Shown here: piece by piece, positions 1 to 8,750 of the stretch
How positions within the stretch are numbered: position 1 is the first letter of the stretch
How the letters are laid out: every line of letters begins with the position of its first letter
DNA from: Siphonobacter sp. BAB-5405
GTDB lineage: Bacteria; Bacteroidota; Bacteroidia; Cytophagales; Spirosomataceae
DNA length: 64,000 bases
Direction of reading: 5' to 3'
NCBI RefSeq assembly: GCF_002872335.1
Contig: NZ_NJAG01000001.1
Location: forward strand, 62,001 to 126,000
Program-made: the position numbers and the translations under genes
The notes under the pieces: generated by a model
What the model was told of the DNA's origin: nothing
Databases searched by the model: none
What the model saw: the letters and a program-made list of their open reading frames with translations, nothing else

Positions 1-1495
1 CGTTAACACCATTCATAAATCGCTGCTATTCTTCAAGTCTGGCGATCAGGTACAGCCCGACGTCCTGAAAGATAATGAACGGATTCTGCGGCAAACGCCG
101 ATTTTCCACGATGCCCGGATCTTTGTTTTTCCGGTGAAAGGCGAACCGAATCTGGTCGACGTACTCGTCATTACGCAGGATGTCTGGTCGCTGTTACCCG
201 ACGGTGGCGTAGGTGGGCCTACGAATTTTAACCTGGGTTTTGAACAGAAAAATGTACAGGGACGGGCTCATGCCTGGAAAACCTGGGTTTCATACAACGG
301 CGAAGCCCCCTACCAGCCCTTCGAGTTTTACTCCCGCTACACCTTGCCATATATTGGCAGGTCGCTGACGACTACGCAATTCTACGCTGATTACTTTCGG
401 GATCGGAAGCAGTTTGGAGGCCGTATCCAGAAGGATTTCATTCGCCCGGAAATCAAGTATGCGGGAGCCTTCGAAGTATCGTATTACGTTGAAAATAAGT
501 TTGTTTTCATTGATCCCAACTCCGACACAACCGTTAAGTCGCACATCAAATACGCCTATCAGGATGCCTGGTTTGGTCGAGCCATCCGGCTGGGCTTCAA
601 AGACAAGAAGCTCGACCAGCGGTCGCGTCTGATTGTGGCTTTACGAACCAGTGGCTATGGGTATACCAACCGGGATAATTTACCCGAAGGAGCCAAAAAC
701 CTCTTTCCGGGCTCACGGCAGTATCTGGGCAGCATTGGTTATTCCAACCGAAATTACCAGCGGGATGTGTTGATTTACGCCTTTGGACGCACCGAGGACG
801 TTCCGGTAGGATTTCTGGCCTCGCTAACCTGGGGTAAGGAAAAATCGGATCTGGGATTACGTACCTATTCGGCCTTACGCCTGGCTCATGGCACCTACCT
901 CAAGAACAAAAAAGCGGGCTACCTGTATATGCTGGGTTCGCTGGGCGGTTATCTGGAAGATGGCGAGATTCAGCAGGGCACCTTTAATCTGGAGGGCAAT
1001 TACTTTAGTCCGCTAATGTCGGTCAAACGATCGCAGTTCCGGCATTTTATCACGGTTCGCTATACCGCAGGCATTAACCGCTTCCAGTATGAATATTTGA
1101 CGCTCAACAATCAGGAAGGCCTTCGGGGCATTCGTAGTAACTTTTTAAGGGGTGATAAACGGCTGGTCATTAACCTGCAAAGTGTGTTTTTTTCCCCTTT
1201 TCAGATCTTTGGTTTCCGTACGGCCATGTTCCTGCAGGCGGATTTGGGCTTTCTTTCCTTCTCCAATAAGAATTTGTTCGCCAATACGTACCAGGGTTAT
1301 GGCATCGGCTTTCGCTTCCGAAACGAAAACCTGAACTTCAACACCTTCCAGATTCGCATGGGTTATTACCCCAACATTCCCGGCAACCGCTCCCCGATCC
1401 GCCTGGAGGGCAGTGGCGAGTCAGTTCTACGCATGCCTGATTTCCGGATTGAAGCACCGGACCGTACGGATTTGTTCCGTACGTCCCGGCAATAG
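1..1495 (+). CDS. BamA/TamA-like outer membrane beta-barrel protein (5' truncated)
   Basis: The reading frame is open from the first bases of the window (frame starting at base 2), so the N-terminus lies upstream; 497 codons are visible. The first ~45 visible residues (FKSGDQVQPDVLKDNERILR, then a V-D-V-x-V strand) look like the end of a POTRA-type domain. The rest is a long series of alternating aromatic/polar strands with G-Y-x-N-R turns, as in the D15/BamA surface-antigen barrel, and it contains the typical GLRGIRSNFLRGDKRL segment that precedes the last strands. Such proteins sit in the outer membrane and insert or export other proteins. It ends one base before the stop codon of the convergent TraB-like gene. 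Which member of the Omp85 superfamily it is cannot be told from the fragment. Family confident, function inferred. Confidence 0.72.
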   Translation, partial: VNTIHKSLLFFKSGDQVQPDVLKDNERILRQTPIFHDARIFVFPVKGEPNLVDVLVITQDVWSLLPDGGVGGPTNFNLGFEQKNVQGRAHAWKTWVSYNGEAPYQPFEFYSRYTLPYIGRSLTTTQFYADYFRDRKQFGGRIQKDFIRPEIKYAGAFEVSYYVENKFVFIDPNSDTTVKSHIKYAYQDAWFGRAIRLGFKDKKLDQRSRLIVALRTSGYGYTNRDNLPEGAKNLFPGSRQYLGSIGYSNRNYQRDVLIYAFGRTEDVPVGFLASLTWGKEKSDLGLRTYSALRLAHGTYLKNKKAGYLYMLGSLGGYLEDGEIQQGTFNLEGNYFSPLMSVKRSQFRHFITVRYTAGINRFQYEYLTLNNQEGLRGIRSNFLRGDKRLVINLQSVFFSPFQIFGFRTAMFLQADLGFLSFSNKNLFANTYQGYGIGFRFRNENLNFNTFQIRMGYYPNIPGNRSPIRLEGSGESVLRMPDFRIEAPDRTDLFRTSRQ

Positions 1496-2365
1496 TTATT
1501 TAACGTTAGTATCTACAGTTTTTACCGTATATCCCTGCTCTCTAAGCAAAGCCAGTACGCCTTTCGGTCCACCCAGGTGGGCGGCTCCGACAGCGATGAA
1601 ACTAGGTTTTTCGTGAATGGACTTCGTAATGACAGGAATCCAGTTGCTGTTTCGCTGCCAGAGCAAATCCTGTAGCTGATCTTTGAAATCAGGATCTTTT
1701 TCGCTGGCTTCGTACAGAGCTTCGATGTCCTGCTTGCGGTACAGCTCCAGCATGGCATTAAATTCTTCCTGCGAATGTCCGTACTCCCGAACGTATTTAA
1801 CCAGTTGTTCAGCTCCCTTTTTAGGCCCGGGTTTGTCAATAACCGCGAATTGATCGGCCGCTTTTTCCAGGCCTAAAACGGGTTTTTTATCCGTGGTTGC
1901 TTTCTGCATGAAGACTATTTCTGGCGACCCGGGCGTACAGCCCAGCATTTTCGGATAGATCATGCTCATCAGTACAAAGGGCTTCATCTGCTTCATGCTT
2001 TCCAGATTCGTTTTCAGGGAATCTTTGAAAAACTGATTGAGGTAGTCGTAATCCGCTTCTGAAACCAGGTCTTTCAACGTTTGGCCTTTTAGGTACATGC
2101 TACTCATCATCGATGAGAGTTCCTTCGGATCATCCATGTCGATTTCGAGGTACAGTTGTTCGGTCCCCTTGAGTTTTTCCAGGGCTACCGGACTGATCTG
2201 TAAATCTTTCTGACACAGCAAGTGAAAGGTTCCGTAGAGGTACGAGGGTTTCGTCAGGCCCTTCCCGGATACCTCATAGAGTAATGAAGGCGTGGTTTTC
2301 TGACTGAACGCGTGGGAAGAAAGCAGCAGGAGCAGGCCCGCTCCGAGTTGTTTCAGGTACTTCAT
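1496..2365 (-). CDS. TraB/GumN family protein (TIKI-like putative metalloprotease)
   Basis: The product is 289 aa from the ATG at 2365. An in-frame extension upstream exists, but this start gives a clean signal peptide (MKYLKQLGAG, then a Leu run, cleaved near AFSQ). Two GX2H motifs, GTFH at residues 45-48 and GAAH at 260-263, are the hallmark pair of the TraB/GumN/TIKI superfamily and are thought to bind the metal. Length fits bacterial members (about 280-300 aa). It is probably periplasmic or surface exposed. The substrate is unknown, and the name GumN does not imply polysaccharide synthesis here. The stop codon directly abuts that of the convergent barrel gene. The oligopeptidase gene lies 88 nt upstream on the same strand, so co-transcription is possible. 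Confidence 0.85.
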   Translation of the reverse strand: MKYLKQLGAGLLLLLSSHAFSQKTTPSLLYEVSGKGLTKPSYLYGTFHLLCQKDLQISPVALEKLKGTEQLYLEIDMDDPKELSSMMSSMYLKGQTLKDLVSEADYDYLNQFFKDSLKTNLESMKQMKPFVLMSMIYPKMLGCTPGSPEIVFMQKATTDKKPVLGLEKAADQFAVIDKPGPKKGAEQLVKYVREYGHSQEEFNAMLELYRKQDIEALYEASEKDPDFKDQLQDLLWQRNSNWIPVITKSIHEKPSFIAVGAAHLGGPKGVLALLREQGYTVKTVDTNVK

Positions 2366-2453
2366 GGTGGGATGTTTAGGCGGTACTACTTCGAGCAGTT
2401 TAGCAGGAAAGATACGCCAGAAACGTTGCTCTCCTGCTAAACTCAAAATCATA

Positions 2454-4607
2454 TTATTGCAAAGGCCAGCCAATCCGATCCAGGATAAAAGCGTACTGAA
2501 AAGCCACTTCCTTGAGGTAATCAAAGCGTCCGGTAGCCCCGCCGTGACCCGAACCCATATTGATTTTCAGTAGCGTCAGGTTCTGGTCCGTTTTGAGGGT
2601 ACGCAGCTTGGCGACCCATTTGGCGGGTTCGTGAAAACCTACCTGGGAATCGTTCAATCCGCCCGTAGCCAGAATATTCGGGTAAGCCTGAGCTTTCAGG
2701 TTATCGTAAGGCGAATACTGCCGGATGTAGTCATAATCCGCCTTGACGGTTGGGTTGCCCCACTGCTCGTATTCCTGCGTCGTCAGCGGCAGACTGGTAT
2801 CCAGCATGGTATTGATGACGTCCACAAACGGTACTTCGGCAATCACCACGCGGAACAGCTCGGGCCGCAGGTTCACGACGGCACCCATCAGAAGTCCTCC
2901 GGCACTACCACCCTGAATGACGAAACGGTCGGAAGCCGTATACTTTTCCCGAATCAGGTACTCGGCACAGGCGATGAAATCCGTGAAGGAATTCATCTTT
3001 TTCTGGAGTTTCCCATCTTCGTACCACTGCTCGCCCAGATCACTACCCCCGCGAATCTGAGCAATGGCATACACGAATCCCCGATCGACCAGACTGAATA
3101 CATCGGAATCGAAGTACGCATCCGAAGAATACCCGTACGAGCCATAGCCGGTCATCAACACCGGATTTTTACCGTCCAGCTCCAGTCCTTTTTTGTGGAC
3201 GACGGCCATCGGCACCTTCACGCCATCGGGAGCCGTGGCCCAGAGGCGTTTCACTTCGTAGGCCTCGGCATCAAAACCACCGGGGACTTCTTTCTCCTTG
3301 AGTTTCGTCGTAGCTCCGTTGGTCATGTCGTACTCGAACGTACTCATGGGCCGGTTGAGCGAAGTATACCCGTAGCGAATTTTGGTTGATTTGAAGTCGG
3401 GCAGGCCCATCGAAAAGGCCGAATACACGGGCTCCGGAAACTGGATGGATTTCGTTGCACCGGAAGTTAACTCCCGGATTCGCATTTCCAGCAAGCCTTC
3501 GTTACGTACTTCAATCACCAGGTAATTTTCGTACACATCCGTATCCTCAATTTTCACTTTCGGATCGTGCGGTACGATTTCCTTCCAGTTTTTCCGATCC
3601 GTATAGTCCTTGCGGGGCAGTTCGTAAATTTTCTGATTGAGATTCTGCTTGTCCTTGTACGTCAGATAAAAGTGCTGCGGATGGACATCGACCCCGTACA
3701 TCACGTCTTTCTGACGCGGCATGAATACTTCAAACTTGCCTTCGGGCTGACTGGTCGGCAGTAGTTGTACCTCCGAAGTCGTATAACTGCCCGAGGAAAG
3801 GATGATAAATTCCTTCGATTTCGAACGACCGACACCCAACGTAAAAAGGGCATCTTTCTCTTCGTACAATAGCACATCCTTGGTTTTGGAACCCAGCGTG
3901 TGCCGATACAGCCGATAGGGCCGCAGAGCTTCGTCGTACCTGAGGTAATAGATGGTTTTGTTGTCCGTACCCCAGACGAAACCACTGATGTCTTCGATTT
4001 CGTCCGGCATGATCTGGCCCGTGCGGAGGTCTTTAATTTTGAGCGTAAACTCGGCGTAAGAGCCCGTGGTATTACTTTGGAAAGCCAGCAGGTTCTGGTC
4101 TTCGCTCATCTGGATTCCCGCCAGAATAAAGGCTTCGTGCCCTTCAGCCAGTACATTGCCGTCGAGCGTCACCTCTTCCGCAGCCGACAGACTGCCTTTT
4201 TTCCGGCAATTGATGGCGTACTGTTTGCCCGTTTCGGTGCGGGAGTAGTAATAGTATCCGTTGATGAATACGGGAACCGACTGATCATCTTCCTTGATCC
4301 GGCTCCGCATTTCCTTGTATAATTTTTCCTGAAAAGGCTTGGTGGGTGCCATCACCGTATCGGCGTAGGCATTTTCTGCTTTCAGGTACTGAATCACTTC
4401 TGGATTTTTCTTGTCCTTTAACCAGAAAAAATCATCAACCCGCTGGTACCCGTGTTCAGTAAACGATTGGGGTTTCTTGGGGGCGATGGGTGGTTTAGGA
4501 TAAGCGTCTTGATTAGCCACGGGATTTAATTCTTTAGTGGATGAAGAGGTACAGGAAAAAAGAGCTGCACCCAAACTTAAAGACAGAGCAACGCAGAAAA
4601 GTTTCAT
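2454..4607 (-). CDS. S9 family oligopeptidase B-like lipoprotein
   Basis: The protein is 717 aa. It begins with a lipoprotein signal (hydrophobic run ending ALFSC, Cys19), so it is probably anchored to an envelope membrane. Residues ~40-430 are the seven-bladed propeller of prolyl oligopeptidases. The alpha/beta-hydrolase domain follows, with the catalytic triad Ser568 (GGSAGG), Asp653 (GLNDSQV) and His688 (GSGHGG). RGGSDLGEQWYEDGK and the TSLPLTTQEYEQWGNP stretch resemble oligopeptidase B (PtrB) more than prolyl oligopeptidase. OpB enzymes cut short peptides after basic residues. The role here is presumably peptide scavenging in the envelope. The start codon is the only ATG that gives a signal peptide. 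All triad residues are present, so the enzyme should be active. Confidence 0.9.
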   Translation of the reverse strand: MKLFCVALSLSLGAALFSCTSSSTKELNPVANQDAYPKPPIAPKKPQSFTEHGYQRVDDFFWLKDKKNPEVIQYLKAENAYADTVMAPTKPFQEKLYKEMRSRIKEDDQSVPVFINGYYYYSRTETGKQYAINCRKKGSLSAAEEVTLDGNVLAEGHEAFILAGIQMSEDQNLLAFQSNTTGSYAEFTLKIKDLRTGQIMPDEIEDISGFVWGTDNKTIYYLRYDEALRPYRLYRHTLGSKTKDVLLYEEKDALFTLGVGRSKSKEFIILSSGSYTTSEVQLLPTSQPEGKFEVFMPRQKDVMYGVDVHPQHFYLTYKDKQNLNQKIYELPRKDYTDRKNWKEIVPHDPKVKIEDTDVYENYLVIEVRNEGLLEMRIRELTSGATKSIQFPEPVYSAFSMGLPDFKSTKIRYGYTSLNRPMSTFEYDMTNGATTKLKEKEVPGGFDAEAYEVKRLWATAPDGVKVPMAVVHKKGLELDGKNPVLMTGYGSYGYSSDAYFDSDVFSLVDRGFVYAIAQIRGGSDLGEQWYEDGKLQKKMNSFTDFIACAEYLIREKYTASDRFVIQGGSAGGLLMGAVVNLRPELFRVVIAEVPFVDVINTMLDTSLPLTTQEYEQWGNPTVKADYDYIRQYSPYDNLKAQAYPNILATGGLNDSQVGFHEPAKWVAKLRTLKTDQNLTLLKINMGSGHGGATGRFDYLKEVAFQYAFILDRIGWPLQ

Positions 4608-4699
4608 GGGGGTAAGGTTTGACGAGGAGCACTACGAATCAGTACGTTGAAAAGGTACGTAGATTTTCCACTTCTGATAATTCCTTACCCTATTTATAC

Positions 4700-4730
4700 A
4701 AAAAGGAGCCCTTTCACGGGGCTCCTTTTT
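4700..4730 (-). terminator. Rho-independent terminator, symmetric
   Basis: A perfect 12-bp inverted repeat (4700-4711 / 4719-4730) has a GGAGCCC core, a 7-nt loop and flanking A5/T5 tracts, so it can act in both directions. It lies 24 nt past the stop of the sorbosone-dehydrogenase-like gene, closing the minus-strand operon that starts at 10421. Confidence 0.9.
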
Positions 4731-4754
4731 AATGGGTATTACTCGAATCTAATG

Positions 4755-6770
4755 CTATTTCACTATCACTAGTTTCCCCTGCATCAGCGTGTGGTGACCG
4801 GGATACGTACAAACGTAGGTATACGTACCGGGCTGCGTGGGAGCCGTAAAGTACAGGCTTTCGGAGCTTTCCGGTTGCAACAGATTCGTGTGGAAAAGCA
4901 CCTTGGGCGAGTTGGGTACGTACTGCATGTCGGGACCTTTCAGGCCTAAACCGATGGCCTTCTGCCCTACTTCGTCTACCGAACCCGGAGCGACGATAAC
5001 GCAGTTGTGCGTCATGTCGTCGTTGTTGTTGAAGACGAGTTTCACCTTCGAACCCGCTTTTACCTGTAATTCCGTGACGTCAAATTTCAGTCCGGGTTTC
5101 GTACCAATCGTCAGTACCTGATCGGGTGCGGCCCAGTCAGCGGGCATTTCCGTCACGCGTTTTTTCGAATTAGTAGTCGCTTTTCCGGTCGAAGCCGTTT
5201 TGCCCGTACTGGCCTGCATGGCCCCGTGCTCGTGATTCATTGGAGCAGCCGTAGCTTTAAAAGGCGTAAACTGCGAGGCAGCTACCTGATCACCCGGAGC
5301 AACCGCATTCAGCGTATAGTAACCTACCGGGTGCAGAACCGATTCCTGATCAGCCGATTTCACGCCTTCGGGCTTGATTTCGTAAATGTAATGCTTGCGG
5401 AAACTACCGTCCAGTACCAGTCGGGCCTTGCGACCGTCCGCCGATACGACAATGCCTTTAATCCCACTTTCTTCGGTATTAATGATCGGACTGCCGTACT
5501 GATGGTGGTACTTGTAGGTAAAGCTGGCCACCTTGTAGTTGGCCGGATTAGCGGCCGTTTCCTTATCTACGGGTTTCGTAAATACAATCTCGAACCCATC
5601 GGGTTTGGAGTGAATCTCCTGCATTTCGAAGGGCGTTTTTCCCGACCATACCAGTCGCTGAATGGCGTACGGAGCCTTTCCGGTAGAAGACCAGCCCCGG
5701 CTCGTCATTCCGCCTACCAGCGAACCATCCAGTCCCCATTCCAGTCGCAACAGACCCGAAGCCCAGCCTTCCCGGAAGGGGAAACAGGCCCCCTGGTACT
5801 CTCCATTTACTTTTTCGAGTTGCATCCGCATCACTTTCGAGTGCCCCTGGTCACCCACGAAATACTGACCTTTGAAATGCGGTCCCAAATAGCCGTTCAC
5901 GTCTTCAACCATACCTGCGGTCGAAATACCCATCAATACGTGTGGAAACCAGCAGGCCGGATACTGATAATGCGGGATTTTCTCGCCCGCCGTTGCTACT
6001 GGCTCGCCCGTATCAGGAAGCTGGTCTTTGGTGAGTTTCAACGGAGAAGCCGGATCAGAGGTCCATTTCAAACTCTCGCCGTGACCGTTGAAACTGCCTT
6101 TTTTCAATTGCGAAACTTTTCCCGAAGCGACCCAGTCGCCCTGGTTTTCTGAATAAAACAGATCGCCGGAAGAGTTGATCAGGTAACTCGAAGGTGAGCG
6201 AAGACCCGCCGAAATCGGCTCAATTTTACCCTCGGGTGAAATCTTGACCAGCCAGCCCCGCCACTTGGTCAGACTGGCTCCGTACCCCACCCAGCCTACG
6301 TTCAGGGTTACGAGCATATTACCGTCCGCATCAAACACGGGGCCGTAGCTATACTCGTGGTAGTTACCTACAATGGGCAACGACGTTACGGCTTCGTAAA
6401 CGTCGGCCCGGCCATCCCCGTCTTCGTCCGTAATTTTCGTGAGTTCGCCGCGGTTCGAGGTATAGAAGGAGCCGTTGCGATAGGTCAGTCCCAGGGGTTC
6501 GTGCAACCCCTGAGCGAAGCGTTTGTAGTACGGTTGCGTTCCGTCTTTCTGGTACGGGTTTTCGATCATCCAGATTTCGCCCCGTCGGGTGGCTACGGCC
6601 ATACGTCCGTCGGGCAGAATGGTCATACCTCCTACTTCCAGAATGGCATCTTCGGGCAGGGGCAACGTACGTAACTGATAGAAATCGTTTTCAGTTAAGG
6701 GTTTTTGGGCAAACGAAGCGTTTACCGCAAGTAACGAAGCTATGGCTAGGGAGCAGAATATCTTTTTCAT
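4755..6770 (-). CDS. Secreted sorbosone/glucose dehydrogenase-like beta-propeller with C-terminal azurin-type cupredoxin
   Basis: The protein is 671 aa with a Sec signal peptide (MKKIFCSLAIASLLAVNASFAQ). Residues ~25-370 form an NHL/PQQ-type propeller like L-sorbosone dehydrogenases and related membrane-bound dehydrogenases (ILPDGRMAVATRRGEIW; DEDGDGRADVYE). Residues ~375-490 look like a beta-sandwich spacer. A Thr/Ser/Lys linker containing MNHEHGAM follows. The last ~125 residues are a plastocyanin/azurin fold with a complete type 1 copper set: His588 (THNCVIV), Cys654, His659, Met663 (CTYPGHHTLM, spacing as in azurin). The fusion suggests that electrons from sugar or sugar-derivative oxidation pass to an attached copper carrier. 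The substrate and the presence of PQQ are unproven. It is the last gene of the unit with the DUF1080 protein and the symporter; 49 nt separate it from the former. Confidence 0.82.
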   Translation of the reverse strand: MKKIFCSLAIASLLAVNASFAQKPLTENDFYQLRTLPLPEDAILEVGGMTILPDGRMAVATRRGEIWMIENPYQKDGTQPYYKRFAQGLHEPLGLTYRNGSFYTSNRGELTKITDEDGDGRADVYEAVTSLPIVGNYHEYSYGPVFDADGNMLVTLNVGWVGYGASLTKWRGWLVKISPEGKIEPISAGLRSPSSYLINSSGDLFYSENQGDWVASGKVSQLKKGSFNGHGESLKWTSDPASPLKLTKDQLPDTGEPVATAGEKIPHYQYPACWFPHVLMGISTAGMVEDVNGYLGPHFKGQYFVGDQGHSKVMRMQLEKVNGEYQGACFPFREGWASGLLRLEWGLDGSLVGGMTSRGWSSTGKAPYAIQRLVWSGKTPFEMQEIHSKPDGFEIVFTKPVDKETAANPANYKVASFTYKYHHQYGSPIINTEESGIKGIVVSADGRKARLVLDGSFRKHYIYEIKPEGVKSADQESVLHPVGYYTLNAVAPGDQVAASQFTPFKATAAPMNHEHGAMQASTGKTASTGKATTNSKKRVTEMPADWAAPDQVLTIGTKPGLKFDVTELQVKAGSKVKLVFNNNDDMTHNCVIVAPGSVDEVGQKAIGLGLKGPDMQYVPNSPKVLFHTNLLQPESSESLYFTAPTQPGTYTYVCTYPGHHTLMQGKLVIVK

Positions 6771-6819
6771 AGGAATGCGTAAGCGATTACTAATGATCCT
6801 TTTGTCGGGGTCCGATGTC

Positions 6820-8652
6820 TTACCAAATCAATTCGTATTGCACGGATGGACTGCCGGACACGCGTAATTCCTGCCCGCCGTTGTTGGGCACTACCTGAGC
6901 TTTCGCTCCCGTTTGAACGTAGTAGTTACCATCAATCAGGTACAGGCCTTTGCTAAGAGCGGTAATCGTTTTTCCCTTCGCCAGTCGGTACGCCAGATTC
7001 GATCCATCCTTGAGCGAAACGGTGCGGCTCAAGCCCCGTCCATTTTCGTAAGGACGAATGAAATCCGTAAATTCTCCACCCGCCAGTTGGTACCGGAAGG
7101 TGGGATGGCCCACTTCGTCGAGTTTATAGCCTTTGTACACCAGCCCCGCCGTTGAATCGGGCGTGGTACTGCCCGCCATTCCCAGCGGACTTGTTCCCCA
7201 CAGAGCCAGTACGGGTGATCCCAGCGGACTAGCCGTCTGGGCTTCACCGCGTTCGTGCCAGGCGTCGCTCATGTTGATAAACGCACCCCGCCAGCTCATC
7301 AGTACCGTGGCCTGATCGAGATCATAGCTGTAGTGTACACCTGAGGGATCGCCTAAATGCAATACGCGAAGTTTCTTGTGCCCATCGCCTTCATTGTAAC
7401 CCGGCATGTACACAAACGAACGCACCTGCTCGACCTGATCGCGGGGGTGTACCGTAATGACGGGCACGGGGTCCGTATCGGGTACGGAGCCAAAGCCGTG
7501 TAATTCCTGCAAATGAGACCCTTTCCGCTGTACATACAATCCGAGTACTTTGGGGAGCCAGGATTTATTTTTGGCGTGGAGTAAGGTAAACTTATGTTCC
7601 CCGGCAGTCAGCGGTACATCGATAGTACGGGGCTTATCGAAGGACAATTCGCCATCGAACACCGTCCGGCCATCAATGATGAGTTGCCCCAGTTCCATCC
7701 ATTGCAGAATAAACTGGTAATTATCCGCTTCGGGAGCCTGAATCGTTCCGTTGAATACAATCAGAAAATCGGATCTTCCGTCGGCCAGTACGCTGCTGAG
7801 TTTTTCGGCAGTACCCGTCCGTACGGGTTTCGCTTTCATCGTATCCAGCTTGGGAATGGTATTGAATTTACCCGTATAGAATGTATACTCAACCGGACCC
7901 ACCGTGACGGGGGCCTTGTCGAGTAATTCCATCGTAATATTTCGCAACGCTACCGGACCATGATCGCCCTGGAAGGCCAGCGGTCCACGAGCTTTTTCAT
8001 CCGTAAACAAAGCGGCCCGCGTGGGTCCGAATACTTCCAGATTCTGGTGAACAATCGTACCATTCAGTACTACTTTCACAAACCGGGCATTCGCGATTTT
8101 CTTGCCGGAGCCATCAAACTTCGGTGCCTCGAACTCTATTTCCAGGTGTTGCCACAGGCCGGGAGCTTTGGCGGCATTCATGCGGGGCGGGTGACCTTCG
8201 TAGCCGTTGGGCTTGCGGTTTTCATCCCAGCGTTCGTAAATACCCCCGCAGTCCGAAGCTTTCGGGTGTTGCACACCCCAGCTATCGTACAGCTGAACTT
8301 CGTAACGACCCATCAGGTACACGCCTGAGTTGGAACCCTGTGGTAACATGAAATCCAGACTCAGTTTCAGATCGCCGTGTTCGGTATTCGTCACCAGATA
8401 ATCGGACTGACTGCTTCCCTTACCCGGCGTTCCCAGCAGTACGCCCGTTCCCTTTTGTCCTTTCAGAGCCGCTTCTTTGGGTGACCCCGTTACGCCTCCG
8501 ACAATACTCCAGGTTTTGGTAGGGTTTTTAAAGGCTGATACGTCCGTCAGCGGTAAGGGGGTCTGAGCAGAAAGAGCCGTCCAGCAGCCCATACTCAAGC
8601 CCAGCATCCACCGCCACTTGGTCTCATTTTTCGGTAAAAAGTTAATTTTCAT
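6820..8652 (-). CDS. DUF1080 (3-keto-disaccharide hydrolase family) + PA14 domain secreted protein
   Basis: The protein is 610 aa from the ATG at 8652. Starts further upstream would run into the hairpin at 8698-8724 and spoil the signal peptide (basic n-region, MLGLSMGCWTALSAQ). Residues ~40-245 are the concanavalin-like DUF1080 fold (LSLDFMLPQGSNSGVYLMGR, then YEVQLYDSWG). Pfam now names this family 3-keto-disaccharide hydrolase after characterised members that cut 3-keto-glycosides. Residues ~255-375 are a PA14 carbohydrate-binding domain (DNYQFILQW, IIDGRTVFDG). The C-terminal ~200 residues (GVHYSYDLDQATVLMSWRG) match a domain that often accompanies sorbosone-dehydrogenase-like proteins. 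It is the middle gene of a three-gene unit with a symporter upstream and the propeller-cupredoxin downstream. Probably a periplasmic or surface glycoside-processing protein; substrate unknown. Confidence 0.8.
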   Translation of the reverse strand: MKINFLPKNETKWRWMLGLSMGCWTALSAQTPLPLTDVSAFKNPTKTWSIVGGVTGSPKEAALKGQKGTGVLLGTPGKGSSQSDYLVTNTEHGDLKLSLDFMLPQGSNSGVYLMGRYEVQLYDSWGVQHPKASDCGGIYERWDENRKPNGYEGHPPRMNAAKAPGLWQHLEIEFEAPKFDGSGKKIANARFVKVVLNGTIVHQNLEVFGPTRAALFTDEKARGPLAFQGDHGPVALRNITMELLDKAPVTVGPVEYTFYTGKFNTIPKLDTMKAKPVRTGTAEKLSSVLADGRSDFLIVFNGTIQAPEADNYQFILQWMELGQLIIDGRTVFDGELSFDKPRTIDVPLTAGEHKFTLLHAKNKSWLPKVLGLYVQRKGSHLQELHGFGSVPDTDPVPVITVHPRDQVEQVRSFVYMPGYNEGDGHKKLRVLHLGDPSGVHYSYDLDQATVLMSWRGAFINMSDAWHERGEAQTASPLGSPVLALWGTSPLGMAGSTTPDSTAGLVYKGYKLDEVGHPTFRYQLAGGEFTDFIRPYENGRGLSRTVSLKDGSNLAYRLAKGKTITALSKGLYLIDGNYYVQTGAKAQVVPNNGGQELRVSGSPSVQYELIW

Positions 8653-8697
8653 TGTAACTAGGTTTTTACAAAACGAGTATAATTTCATTTTACGCAC

Positions 8698-8724
8698 GAA
8701 CACCCCAGGTCATCCGGGGTGTTC
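8698..8724 (-). terminator. GC-rich intercistronic hairpin
   Basis: A perfect 9-bp stem GAACACCCC/GGGGTGTTC with a 9-nt loop lies 26 nt after the symporter stop and 45 nt before the start of the DUF1080 gene. No U-tract follows it on the minus strand, so it looks like a partial terminator or an mRNA-stability/processing hairpin that would set different levels of symporter and enzyme. Confidence 0.55.
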
Positions 8725-8750
8725 GCAACGTTTGAAAACGAATTTATTCT

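Noticed and set aside
2401-2439. TAGCAGGA / TCCTGCTA inverted repeat between the S9 peptidase and TraB genes
   Set aside because: Only 8 bp with a 23-nt loop and no T-tract on the minus strand. It may be chance, so it is not listed as a terminator.
2631-3389. A 252-codon plus-strand frame inside the S9 peptidase
   Set aside because: It is antisense to the catalytic domain with an intact triad; no family features.
5226-6152. A 308-codon frame on the plus strand
   Set aside because: It is antisense to the dehydrogenase-cupredoxin gene, whose domains are unmistakable. The frame is an artefact of codon bias on the other strand.
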